A stretch of DNA of 64,000 nt from Glandiceps talaboti (Eukaryota > Hemichordata > Enteropneusta > Spengelidae), in NCBI RefSeq assembly GCF_964340395.1, contig NC_135558.1:14613500-14677499 (forward strand), in the 5' to 3' direction. This document shows positions 37,139 to 49,392 of the stretch, one piece after another. The number at the start of each line of letters is the position of its first letter. Within the stretch, counting starts at the first letter, position 1. The position numbers and the translations under genes are program-made. The notes below the pieces were generated by a model that did no database searches, was not told the DNA's origin, and was given only the letters and a program-made list of their open reading frames with translations.

Positions 37139-37736
37139 ACACACCCCTATCTTACTTCATCAGCTTAATATTTTGACTGAGAAGTCAAAACACATTCCTT
37201 CTTTACGTCAACCACTCCATTTACACTTGAACAAACCATCTCTATAACTTCCAACGCAAAAAAGAAAATTGACTAGCTGTCTCCATGTACGGTACGGTAT
37301 GTCTAAAGAGCTGCAAAGTGCATCCTGCAATCTGAAACGGAGATATAACTTGATAAGATCATTACATTAATGCATTTGCCATTAGTTCGACGTGTTAATA
37401 TTCCGAACTGCGTAGAGACACTGGATACATATTTGAATTACGTAAAGTGAGTCACATTGAGACAGTAATCGGAGACTAGTACATAGTTAAATATCTTTTT
37501 TTTCGGATTCATATTCTTATGACAATTATGCTCGTTATCGTTTCCAATGGTATATATTTCTCTCCAGCCTGACATATCACATTACTTTTAAACTTCAATG
37601 CAGTCTGTTTCTCTATCAGTTATAACTTTTGTGTATAATAATGTTTTGTCGATTAAAATATGAAATAATTTAAAAAGAATCGTTTGTATGAATTTTGTTT
37701 TGAGAAATGAATGGGATGACGATGATCATGACGACA

Positions 37737-37778
<42 letters not shown>

Positions 37779-37789
37779 TCGATGATGAC

Positions 37790-37824
<35 letters not shown>

Positions 37825-38017
37825 GTATGAAGACGACGATGATGATGATGTTTGATAGCATTCAGCCTAGAATATGTTTCGTGAATGTGTCTGAGTGAGT
37901 GAGAAAGTGAGTGAGTGAGTGAGTGAGTGAGTGAGTGGGTGGGTGGGTGAGTGAGTGAGTGAGTGAGTGAGTGAGTGAGTGTCTGTCCGTCCGTCCGTCC
38001 GTCCGTCCGTCTGTCTA

Positions 38018-38084
<67 letters not shown>
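37737..38084. repeat. (GAT)n, (GTGA)n and (GTCC)/(CTGT)n inside the precursor intron
   Basis: Three arrays lie in series; the last turns from GTCC to CTGT at about 38010. Confidence 0.97.
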
Positions 38085-38086
<2 letters not shown>

Positions 38087-38435
38087 GTGGATATGGATTG
38101 GTGTATGTCAACTTTTTTTTCTCAAAATGGAAAGGGTTACTGTACAGAAGATTTCGATGGGTCAGATTTGCCTTATTCCAAGCACCTCTCGAAATCGTAT
38201 ATTCGCTCTTTCGAATGCCTATAGTCGATCGCAATTTGTGGAAGGTTAATAGTTCTAAGTATATCATCAGCAAATGAATTACGTCATGGGGCCATTGCTA
38301 AAGAAACGCTGTTCACACCAAATAAGATCACGCGCAATGTGAACTCAAAAAAAACAACAAGTTTTGATGATCGTGGTATATTATTAATGCGGAATCCACT
38401 GCTTTGTCGTGTCAATTCTATGTTTCACTTTCCAG

Positions 38436-38582
38436 TTCATCTTTACTGGAAACAACTTGTACGCTGACAGGAACGTAGCTGCAGAATACTTCCTGAAGAG
38501 GGAAAGAGCACAGAATCAAACAGAATATGTTAGATGTGGACAGGGTTACTACTTTTGCGAGGGAAAAGGGTGGATTACCTGA
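38436..38582 (+). CDS. Terminal exon of the peptide precursor: second two-cysteine peptide
   Basis: The exon follows a pyrimidine-rich acceptor (TTTCACTTTCCAG) and stays open for 48 codons to TGA. It reads FIFTGNNLYADRN..., then Lys21-Arg22 of the exon, then a 26-residue C-terminal peptide ending CGQGYYFCEGKGWIT. That peptide has two cysteines six residues apart with three aromatics between them, and an N-glycosylation sequon (NQT) before the ring. The exon starts in phase 0. Joined to codon 108 of the upstream frame (donor GTACGT at 37028) it extends the precursor to 156 residues in one frame. The other nearby donor (GTCCGT at 37039) would hit a stop after about 14 codons. AATAAA lies 171 bases past the stop. 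The ring resembles that of the first peptide (C-x-x-G...Y...C-x-G...W), so the two may be ancient internal duplicates. It could instead belong to a neighbouring gene with its own first exon. Confidence 0.62.
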   Translation, partial: FIFTGNNLYADRNVAAEYFLKRERAQNQTEYVRCGQGYYFCEGKGWIT

Positions 38583-38752
38583 TCACTCTTCTTGTACTAG
38601 TCTTTGACGTCGCTCAGATAAATTGCTTGTTTCAATAGCTAGTAGCAGACAGTTCATAAATAATAGCAAACGGGTCTTTTCAAATAATCCATTCTTCATA
38701 GAATTTTAAAGGTTATCTGTTTTCCTTGTCTCAGTAAAATCATGGTAATTGA

Positions 38753-38758
38753 AATAAA
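38753..38758 (+). terminator. AATAAA poly(A) signal of the long form
   Basis: A canonical AATAAA lies 171 bases after the TGA of the exon at 38436, with no long frame between. Its presence supports that exon being a true last exon. Confidence 0.6.
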
Positions 38759-38847
38759 GATCAAGCAGAAATGATAGCAGCATCTATATCTGCAACATCA
38801 TTTATTTTACGTGAACGGTGAAAAACAAGAATTTTTTTTTATTTGTT

Positions 38848-39013
38848 TATTTATGAATTAATTTTCTATCTATCTGTCTACTCATCCATCGATCGATACC
38901 CGCCAATCACCCACCCCATGCACCGTCCATCCATCCATCCATCCATCCGCTCGCCCGCCCACCCGTCCGTCCACCCGATCATCCATTCGCCATCATCTAT
39001 ACCCACCACCTAC

Positions 39014-39110
<97 letters not shown>

Positions 39111-39160
39111 GCTATCTATCTATCTATCTACTATACCTATCCATCTACTTATCTATCTAT
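38848..39160. repeat. (CCAT)n-like and (TATC)n arrays
   Basis: CCAT/CCGT variants (about 38920-38990) precede a TATC run (39014-39130) and a degenerate tail. Confidence 0.95.
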
Positions 39161-39202
39161 CGTGAATCGGTTGTTTGTTTTTCACCCCTGGATACCTTCG
39201 AA

Positions 39203-39361
39203 ATGGCAAATGTTACGTCGGTTTTATTTGTGACATTGATGACTGAACAAGTTCTGGCAGATTGTCCCGTTTGTAAACAAAACTGTGAACTTATACAAAG
39301 AATCATGCACCGTCATTTATCACATATTGAAAAAAAACTGTCAAGTCAGCTGATGATATAA
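39203..39361 (+). CDS. Possible micropeptide with a Cys cluster
   Basis: A 52-codon frame reads MANVTSVLFVTLMTEQVLAD, then CPVCKQNC, then a basic/amphipathic tail. The first 19 residues are weakly signal-peptide-like (cleavage after VLA). The C-x2-C-x3-C group would then start the mature part. It sits 620 bases after the last precursor exon and immediately after a TATC microsatellite. The hydrophobic core is poor, so this is weak. Confidence 0.17.
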   Translation: MANVTSVLFVTLMTEQVLADCPVCKQNCELIQRIMHRHLSHIEKKLSSQLMI

Positions 39362-39888
39362 CATGAAGTATTATTTGATGGTTTTTTTTTCAGTTGACAT
39401 AATTTGCATTGCATATTCTTGAGGTGAAGTTAGGGCTTCAACACTGAATTATAATTCAACATCTTGGTCTTAGCAGTAACATGTCTACTCGAATTTATTC
39501 AGATATTAGGGAAAACAGTGTACAACTCGCAGAATGTCACATTGAGTGTAACGTCTTGAAACAAAAATCAACCAAAACTGAAACAATCACTACGTATGTA
39601 TTTAGCTGAATTATTCCAATATGTGAGATTAGATTAGCAGTCCGGAATGCAATATATAAAACTAGGGTCTCGTCTAATGTGTATTTTTGCGTAGTGCACT
39701 ACACCAACTACAACCCTAGCCTTGCAACAGTAGTCTAGAAATGTTGCTGATGAGAAGGTAGTTTTTTTGTATTTATTAAAGCTGGCTTTGTAGGCGCCAA
39801 AGGGGCTTCTCCTTATTATGCTATCAAACTGAAATACATTGATAACAGTTAAACCGGATGTATGTTCTTATCAGACTGTTTATATATG

Positions 39889-39889
39889 T

Positions 39890-39954
<65 letters not shown>
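39889..39954. repeat. (GT)n tract
   Basis: Nearly pure GT dinucleotide repeat. Confidence 0.98.
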
Positions 39955-39958
<4 letters not shown>

Positions 39959-42364
39959 TCGGTCATATTGCCATGTATATCATATGACTAACTTTCACAG
40001 ACATAAACAAACTGATAATAGCATCTGGTGAATCTACATCTGGTGCAACCGCTATCGTGTTTGTGTCAAGAAGAAGACTTTTTCGGCACCTTCAAAACCA
40101 GTTTTAATTATCCACCAATAATACAACGATGTTCTGATCAGCAGCATTTATACACAACTGTTACAGGGGTTGTAATTTGAAAGTGAGTCGTATTTTCTTG
40201 CTAATCAAGATCGCATTGTCGACCAGGCAACCAGTTACGACTACTTCAATCAATTTACTTAGAATACATTACAATAAGCGTGGAATATTGCGACCTCTCA
40301 ATACTTAACATATTAATCGCATGGTGGCACTATAGATGAGAGTGAAAATTCCAAAACAGCTCCAAAAAAATAAATATGTTAAAAGACCGTATGTGCCTGC
40401 ATGTGGCGTCATTATAGTAAATTTCGGTGAAACGCGGTTAAATTGGTGTCTATCCCCCAAGACAATATGGCGCTAAGCTTCAATCTCAATATTTTGTATT
40501 TGAATGTAAGCAGCGCAATGTAAGCAAAAAGAAATATTTTTTTATGTCTGGGCCTGCAACATAGTTATTACTCGTATATATGCATGGATAGACTACGATA
40601 TTCTAAATCTAGGTAAGTGTTCAAAACGAGAGATATTCATGGATAAATGAGCCAAACGTATTCACAAAAATTTCCATTTCGAACACTAAGGGGCGACATC
40701 AATAGTTCAGTGTATGATTTTAAAAAAGGTAAATTCGTTTAGTCAGACCTCAACACCGCCCCCTTAGTTATGCGTCAACCCCTCTCCCCCAACCACCTTC
40801 TAACTTAATTGGCCAAATTTGAAAATAGTTTCAGACCGCACAATCAATTTTAAATCAGTATGTAGTGCTATGAATATAAAGACAGTATGTAGTGAGGAAA
40901 AATAGTTCTTTTGTTGACAACACTTTGTTTTAGTGCCATGCATATACTATAGCGAGAAATCTCCCATTTCTCAATTTGACGAAATTTTTAGAAGAAATAC
41001 TTATATTAGAGGGTGCAAAACATTACCATTAAAAGTAAAATCGTTTACGTATCATGAAAACTAAAATAGCTCAACACCCCGCCCACCCACCCACCCACCC
41101 CCATCCCCAAAGTAAAAGAATTTAGTTTTTTATCCTACATTGAAGTATTGATCTTGCACCTAACCCAATTCAGAATACAACCTCTAAACTCTTTGCAGTA
41201 GGAGAAATGACAGGCATGTTACAATTACAACTGAGAGTTCAACAAATTTTGGCAAAAAAAGACAAAAAATGAGGCAGATTCACGGGGAGACCAGAAATGC
41301 CATACAGAAGAAATCCATCACAAAATCTATTGTATGGAATATCTGTATGTCATTCCCGTGGGCGGAGAGGATGTGCCGCATATATATGACAACGTTGATC
41401 ATGTTAACAGCAGATATGTGATCTATAGAGGGCGTTGATCATGCCTTATATGGATATACTCAAGTGGTTATCCAACTTATATAACAAAAGTATCACCAGC
41501 ACACACCCGACTATGTGAATCAAGCATTGCAAATTCTCTCGAATGGGAACAATGATTTAAAGTCGAACACACAAGGTTAAATTCAGAATCCTCAGCTCAG
41601 CAACATGTGGGTTAATAATTTATTCAAAAATGACGATTCCGTGCAAAGTTATAGCAAATATTCTTTCTGTTCTGTACAAGACGATAATTTATTCAGTTTG
41701 GGCGAAAATGAAGTTTGAGCTAACTTCTATCTCCACACGGCAACAGAGACGTAATAGTAAACAATATCCAAGGATTCTATGTACGTTGGTACATTTACAC
41801 AAAAACAACTTTTTTTTCAATCTCGCTGAATGTGATAAATCATGAAATAGCTGTCAAGAATCAAGAGTTTAAGAAAATGCCTTTATTTCATGGAGTGGCA
41901 TTTCCCTTAAATGTTATAATAGGTTATTGCAAAAAGTGGATAATACATTTTATATATTTATAGGTTTGTTAATGTCATTCGGTAAAAGAAATGAAAAACA
42001 AAGGGTAGCATATAACCATGGAAATTTAAAAAAAAAAAAACTCATTACTTATTTCCCACGACAATAACGCTTCTCATCTACACAAGGCAAATATCGTGTT
42101 AATAATAATAAATGTATTTGCAATTTTCATAACGTAAAATATCTCTTCGTCGATGGTGGCGCTTGTGTTACTTGATGCTCGTAATATGTTATGCGTTCAT
42201 GACACAAACCACTATCAATATCCCTCATAGGGGTCGTTTTTTTCCATTTTCGAATTCCATCTAGAGGATAAATGCACAATAAAGTAACCCTAGATACACC
42301 ATTTGTTAGTTTTAGGGAATGAACTCTTAGTTTTCAAACGGGTACAAACAATACAAAAGGTTGA
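39955..42364. other. Unique noncoding DNA
   Basis: A C-rich CCCACCCACC run at about 41080-41105 is the only low-complexity spot. No gene seen. Confidence 0.55.
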
Positions 42365-42818
42365 CAACCCCCAACACAAACATACGTAGGTACATACGTA
42401 GGTACATACATAAACACATACACGAATAAATAAATACATACATACATACATACATACATACATACATACATACATACATACATACATACATGCATGCATG
42501 CATGCATGCATGCATGCATGCATGCATACATACACACATACATACATACATACATACATACATACATGCATCCATACATGCATCCATACATACACACACA
42601 CACACACATACATACATACATACATACATACATACATACATACATACATACATACATACATACATACAAACATACATACATACATACATACATACATACA
42701 TACATACATACATACATGCATGCATGCATACATACATACATACATACATACATACATACATACATACACACATAGACCACTACCCCACCCCACCCACACA
42801 CACACACACACACACACA
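42365..42818. repeat. (ACAT)n array with GCAT blocks, then (AC)n
   Basis: ACAT repeats are interrupted by GCAT blocks at about 42489-42527 and 42717-42729, with AC repeats near 42590-42608 and 42796-42818. Confidence 0.97.
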
Positions 42819-42992
42819 TTTTCTCGATTAACGATATACTCATCCACTGTAAACTACATCCATGAAGAATTTCATTTCCGTGACGAACTAGTGAAGACCA
42901 ACTGTGAAAAAGTTTCACCATGATATTACATTGTTGTGTCTATCTTGAATATTTCGATGACTGTTAGCTTTTTCAACGTTTATTTTGCTATT

Positions 42993-43050
42993 CGTGTGTG
43001 TGTGTGTGTGTGTGTATGTATGTGTGTGTGTGTGTGTGTGTGTTTGTTTG
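42993..43050. repeat. (GT)n tract
   Basis: GT repeat with a GTAT interruption, ending in GTTT units. Confidence 0.95.
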
Positions 43051-43730
43051 TTTCTTTGTTTACAAATCTATTTTTTCTGTTTATTTGAAAACTGTCTTAG
43101 TAATCATACTAACGATATGAAAGTGGGCAAGCACACTCATGAATACAATTTGATGTCACACTTTTGACCAGAAATCACTACTAGAAATACATACAAAGAT
43201 AATGAGCTGTACAATATTATATTATATACCTACAAGAGCTGCAACTGGGACAATTTTTCATCAAGTAACAAAAGAAATATTCACTAAATATTGATCGATT
43301 ACTTATAGATAGACATTGTATATGTTAATTAGTTATGGATATTATGTGTAGCTAGTGGTGTAGACACAAGTTTAAATCTTACGCCAAAGCTCGGTTTTGT
43401 GTCTGTCACCGTGTTAAAACTGCACCTCGAATATTATTCTTCGACCACCACAACATTTTCACACAATATACCTATAATTAGACATTTTGCATGTTAGTCA
43501 GGGGTCGATATTATCCATAAGCAGTACAGAAACAGTTTAAAAGTGATTGCCTTGAGGGCGTTGATTTATGGTTCAGCCCTAAAAATAAATTTGATTTGAT
43601 TTATCGTGTATACAGCTACAATAAATGTTTTGCAACTAGTGATGTGAGGTTGTTCATGTTGTACGATATTACGTGTAAGTTATTTTCACACACAATATTC
43701 CAGTTGATGCAAGTCTTACTGCACGTGATA

Positions 43731-43772
43731 ATGTATGTATGTATGTATGTATGTATGTATGTATGTATGTAT
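43731..43772. repeat. (GTAT)n tract
   Basis: About ten pure GTAT units. Confidence 0.97.
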
Positions 43773-45870
43773 GGCGTTGTGACCACGTACTCTGCAGGTT
43801 AGACAAAATACACTAAAGCTTACTTTTCTATACTAACTACCCTTACTAAAAATGGGGAAAAGGTTAACCAATTAAAGGCTCTACAAAGAACAAAGAGTTC
43901 GTCAAAATCTTATGACTTGCTTACACCGCTAATACTATCAGCACAAGCCTGTAAAATGAACGGTAACAGCATTCCACTTTTTGTTTGTCCCTTATTCAGA
44001 CGGCCGTGTGTTTAACTCTTTACTTTAAAAATCCGATTCGACATCGAAATTGTTCTCACAATGACATTATACCTGCACCATCGAGGCAAGTTAGCAACAC
44101 CTTTGAAAAGTAAGCCTATAGTATGATAGAGTAGAAAATGTTCCAAGTAATAAAATTCATATTGGTTTTTTAACAAAACACGTTTAGCAATCACTGTATG
44201 AATCATATTAATGTGGCACATACATGTGAGCTACTTGATAATGAGTGGCAGATTCAAAAGGGTTTTCTTCCTATCAAGGGTGAAATTATTAAGAACGACC
44301 TCAAGTGTGATAAGATAATACTTTCTTCAGAGAGACCAACCTCATTTATCATATCAATTTTCACTCCATGAGATGTCATGGATTTTACGGTCATTCACCT
44401 GACCTCGACTATTCATTCCTCTCAATGCAACAATTTACACTTGTCGCTAGGAAATTGTTAACAATATATATGAATCTACAAGGGTGTAAAAATGAAATTA
44501 GTTTAAAAGCTTCCCCTTTTTAATAGCTTGTAAATATCTATTTTATTCCAATGCCATTCGTAATTTCAATCATCGCTTGGGAAATGCATACATGAGAATT
44601 AAATTACTAAAATTGTTCCTTGTGGGACTAAGTCAGAGTGAATTTATTCGTTTTATATGGTTCCCATATGAATGTCCTTGGCAACGTCGTAGACAGGGTG
44701 TGTATCAATGGTGTGTGTACATGTGTATTCCATATTCTAACAAATTCTTTCTTTCTAGCTACTAATGGTGGCCTTTTCAAAATCTCATATTCAACATATT
44801 CCAAACTATATAACCTATCGTCTTGAACATTGTAAGTTGTCTTCACTGGCTTAAGAACGAGTGTATCTTGTCTTTTAAATTATGGATAAAGATACTATCT
44901 TACTCGTATTGCCATTCAAGCAAATATAAGGAAACTCACCACAGCGTAATACTTCATCTCCATGCGCATGGAACATACAGGAGTGTGTACAATTGTAGCA
45001 GAGTTCTAATCTCGACCTGTGGCAATGTAAGAAGCAAACCTTGTAAATTTCCTGTGTTTTTCATCATAAATGTTATACATAATGGCTTTTACCACATTTG
45101 TCAAATTATCTACATGTACCTCATCAATGCCCAGTGTTCCCTAATACCTGTCTTAACAGAATTTAATGTTTTTTAAGACCTTAAATTCTTGCTGCTTATC
45201 CTAAAATGTTGTCAACAACATTATGCTGTTTCTGTAAAATACTTGACTTTGTCCATGAACTTTCCCTGGCGTGCCCACTCCTTGTGATTCTTTGGATTTA
45301 AAAAAAGATGCGTTTATCCTGACAATGTGTTGAAGAATGGGACATATATAAAATGGCAATGCTATTTTTGTGTTTTGACGATGGTTTCTTACAAACTAGT
45401 AGGTAGAGACTATCACTTTCCGTTAGGATAAACAAAATGTTATGCCCTATATCAACGTATTGAGCAATTGAGCTTGCCTTTACCATCAACTTAGGTGGCT
45501 TTGCTGCTAACGTCATCTTGAAAATGACTACGAAGGTAAACAGCGTATGTAAATATATACAGTAACCATCGGGATGACTGTCCCCAGGTGTTCCATGGAT
45601 TCAAATCAAAACCAAGTAAACAAGAAGATCTATGGTTGATTTGTTTTCTGTAACAAATCAATTGATAAAGAAGAAAGTATTTGGATATCTCATACGTCAA
45701 AGTGGTGTTTTGTGATATTGTTATCAATACCTCATCAAGCGCCCTTGATAGTTTCACTGTGTTATACCCCTATTTTTTACTCTCCAAGCTGACGCCTGCG
45801 GTTATGGTGCCTATTTGATTACATTAAGATGTTTGTAGATTGAAGTATGCGACTCCCCCGGTGGCGTCTT
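43773..45870. other. Unique noncoding DNA
   Basis: A 57-codon ATG frame at 44592-44765 has a weak signal-like start (MRIKLLKLFLVGLSQ) and is not called. Confidence 0.5.
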
Positions 45871-45960
45871 ATCAATAAAAAGTTCTTTTCGTGATCGAGA
45901 TCTTGTTTTTACACTGCAGACAGACTAATATCTCCAACAGTCACTTTCAGCTCTTCGAAG
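45871..45960 (+). promoter_or_regulatory. Candidate promoter and first exon ending in a splice donor
   Basis: An AT-rich box (AATAAAAAG, 45874-45882) is followed by an exon-like stretch that ends CTTCGAAG with GTATGTGA after it, a good donor. The arrangement matches the 26183-26345 candidate. No downstream coding exon was recognised in the window, so its gene, if any, is unknown. Confidence 0.2.

Positions 45961-47234
<1,274 letters not shown>

Positions 47235-47272
<38 letters not shown>
47235..47272. repeat. (ATC)n tract
   Basis: About twelve trinucleotide units. Confidence 0.97.
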
Positions 47273-47441
47273 ATATTTCATGTTAATTTATAAAAATCAT
47301 CACAGTTTTATAACCAAAGAATACACAGCGGTCCAATTGTCAGACTTACAGTGTAAGCCATGCTGCTAATTCGACATCATACTTTCCATTCACTATTAAT
47401 ATACATCAGTCCTAAATCAAACTTGTTCACACATTTCCCTT

Positions 47442-48030
47442 AAAATTAAAGTTCTTCAATTCTCTCCAAACATAACACAATATTTGGTGGGCAAACTAGA
47501 TTCTGGAGTCATTACTCTAAATTTGGATATCGTTTTACCTGTATTTAAAAAGAATTGTATCATGACTCTAGATTTTTTTATTGATTTTAACTGGTAATAC
47601 AGGCAACAAACATCGAGGGATCGCCGAACGACTGTGCGTGTCATACACATGTATGTTCCCCAAGAACAATTTAGATAGATAAGAAACGGATTTCCCACAG
47701 ACCACTCATTACAACAGTACCACACTCCTGCCGACAAGCAGGCACTGTATGTGCACACACATATCACTTGTAACTTTGAATTAATACACTAAAGTCTTAT
47801 ATGTGTCAAAATATGTGCCTGCAGTATGATGATTTTCAATAGCTTGTTTGTTCCAAGGACGATGTGGGTGTGTCTGTGAATCAGTATGGGTTGGATGGTG
47901 TTGTTTATATTTGTATTGGGTGGTCTGTGGGAAGTCTGTTTCTTATCTCTCTAAATTGTTCTTGGGGAACATAAAATGTGTATGATACGCAAAGTCGTTC
48001 GGTGTTCCCTCGCCGTTTTACCTGTAGGTT
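47442..48030. mobile_element. Long inverted-repeat element
   Basis: Arms of about 105 bases (47601-47706 and 47920-48030) are inverted copies. GTTCCCCAAGAACAATTTAG and AGACCACTCATTACAA have reverse-complement partners on the right. About 213 less similar bases separate them. The left flank (47442-47471 and 47580-47594) matches blocks at 14265 and 14487, so the whole is probably a mobile element with at least one other partial copy in this window. No coding frame is evident. Confidence 0.6.
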
Positions 48031-48901
48031 GAAATTTTCTTGTACAAAATAACAGTAAAGTTTTAAAGGAATAATTTCCAAGGCGCACTCCACGTTAAGT
48101 GCACTCGACAATTCTTGTGCATACCACTACACCTGCAATTCGTTTCCTTTTATAAGTGAAACTCCTCCGTCCAACTTTTACCTTCAATATGGCAGCCAAA
48201 TGTCAAAAGTCACTATATCTCATTTGTTTATCTGACAAACGAAAATCATTAGTAGAGATAAATCATCAACGTCACAGACATAACAAGAGGTTTTTTTTTC
48301 AAATCTGTAATGTTTCCCCAAAGTACCACAGTTCGAGTACACAACAGTCATTTAGAAAACGTTATCTCTGTAAGATGGAGATTGATACACAAGTAATGGT
48401 CGCAGAAAATACAAGGAGCAGTCAGTTGTACTTGTGTGATTAGCACCATTAAGGATTTCTCGCAACCTACTTGATAATGTACATGTACCACATATCTTAA
48501 AAACACTGACAAAGCCTAAATTGATTAAACAATTTGCAGTTAATTGCGATCGCCACACAGTTCAATGAGTCGTGAGAGCGTTATTGAAATACTAATGAAC
48601 GACTTGTTCTTCTGGGAAACATGTTACAGATACTGAATCAATCCTCAACATCCCCTAATGACTTCATTGTTTACTTTGCCCTATGAATATATTATATTAT
48701 TTCAATAAGTGGATTAGAATGAGATTGTTGTATTTGTGCAATTTTGGATTGGTTGACTGTATAAACACATGAGTCATCGATTTACTTTCGTTGTTGTAAG
48801 TGTAATGATTGCCCTACTAAGATGGAAATAAATGCAATTAGATGCCTGTAATACAGAAAGACCCAGTTCTGGTGACCCCAGATGAATTAATCCAGATGGG
48901 T
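48031..48901. other. Unique noncoding DNA
   Basis: No supported feature. Confidence 0.5.
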
Positions 48902-48932
48902 GTGTGTGGGGGGGGGAGAGAGAGAGACAGAA

Positions 48933-48967
<35 letters not shown>

Positions 48968-49270
48968 GACAGACAGAGACAGACAGATAGACAGACAGAC
49001 AGACAGATAGACAGACAGGGGGACAGGGGTAAGAGGGGGGAGGGGGATATGGGAGGGAGTCAGAGATAGACAGACTGAGACAGACAGACAGAGACAGACA
49101 GAGACAGACAGACAGACAGACAGACATACATACAGACAGACAGACAGACAGACAGAGAGGGAGTGGCAGAGACAGATAAACACGCAGAGATAGAGACAGA
49201 GACAGAGAGAAAGGGACAGAGACACACAATCAGGGACACATAGAACATAGTGATAGACTCTGACAGACAG
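48902..49270. repeat. GT/poly-G start, then (ACAG)n and GAGACA arrays
   Basis: Imperfect ACAG and GAGACA blocks are separated by a G-rich GGGGTAAGAGGGGGG segment near 49020-49045. Confidence 0.95.
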
Positions 49271-49333
49271 GTAGTTGAACACATTCTAAAGTGGGGGCGG
49301 ATCAAGCTTATTGTCATTATGAAACACAGAAGT

Positions 49334-49373
<40 letters not shown>

Positions 49374-49392
49374 CGATGACAACGACGACGAT
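49334..49392. repeat. (GAT)n tract
   Basis: GAT repeats drift to GAC at the 3' end. Confidence 0.97.

Larger units (their letters stand above)
37028..38435 (+). other. Probable intron of the peptide-precursor gene
   Basis: The interval begins GTACGT and ends TTTCCAG, obeying GT-AG, and its removal keeps the reading frame. It contains three consecutive microsatellites: (GAT)n at 37737-37857, (GTGA)n at 37890-37980 and (GTCC)n/(CTGT)n at 37981-38084. An in-frame stop (37058) and ATTAAA (37133) lie near its 5' end, so it can also serve as an alternative 3' terminal exon. Confidence 0.5.

Noticed and set aside
44592-44765. 57-codon frame with MRIKLLKLFLVGLSQ start and an RRR site
   Set aside because: The hydrophobic core is short, the remainder is not peptide-precursor-like and no processing or poly(A) signal was found.
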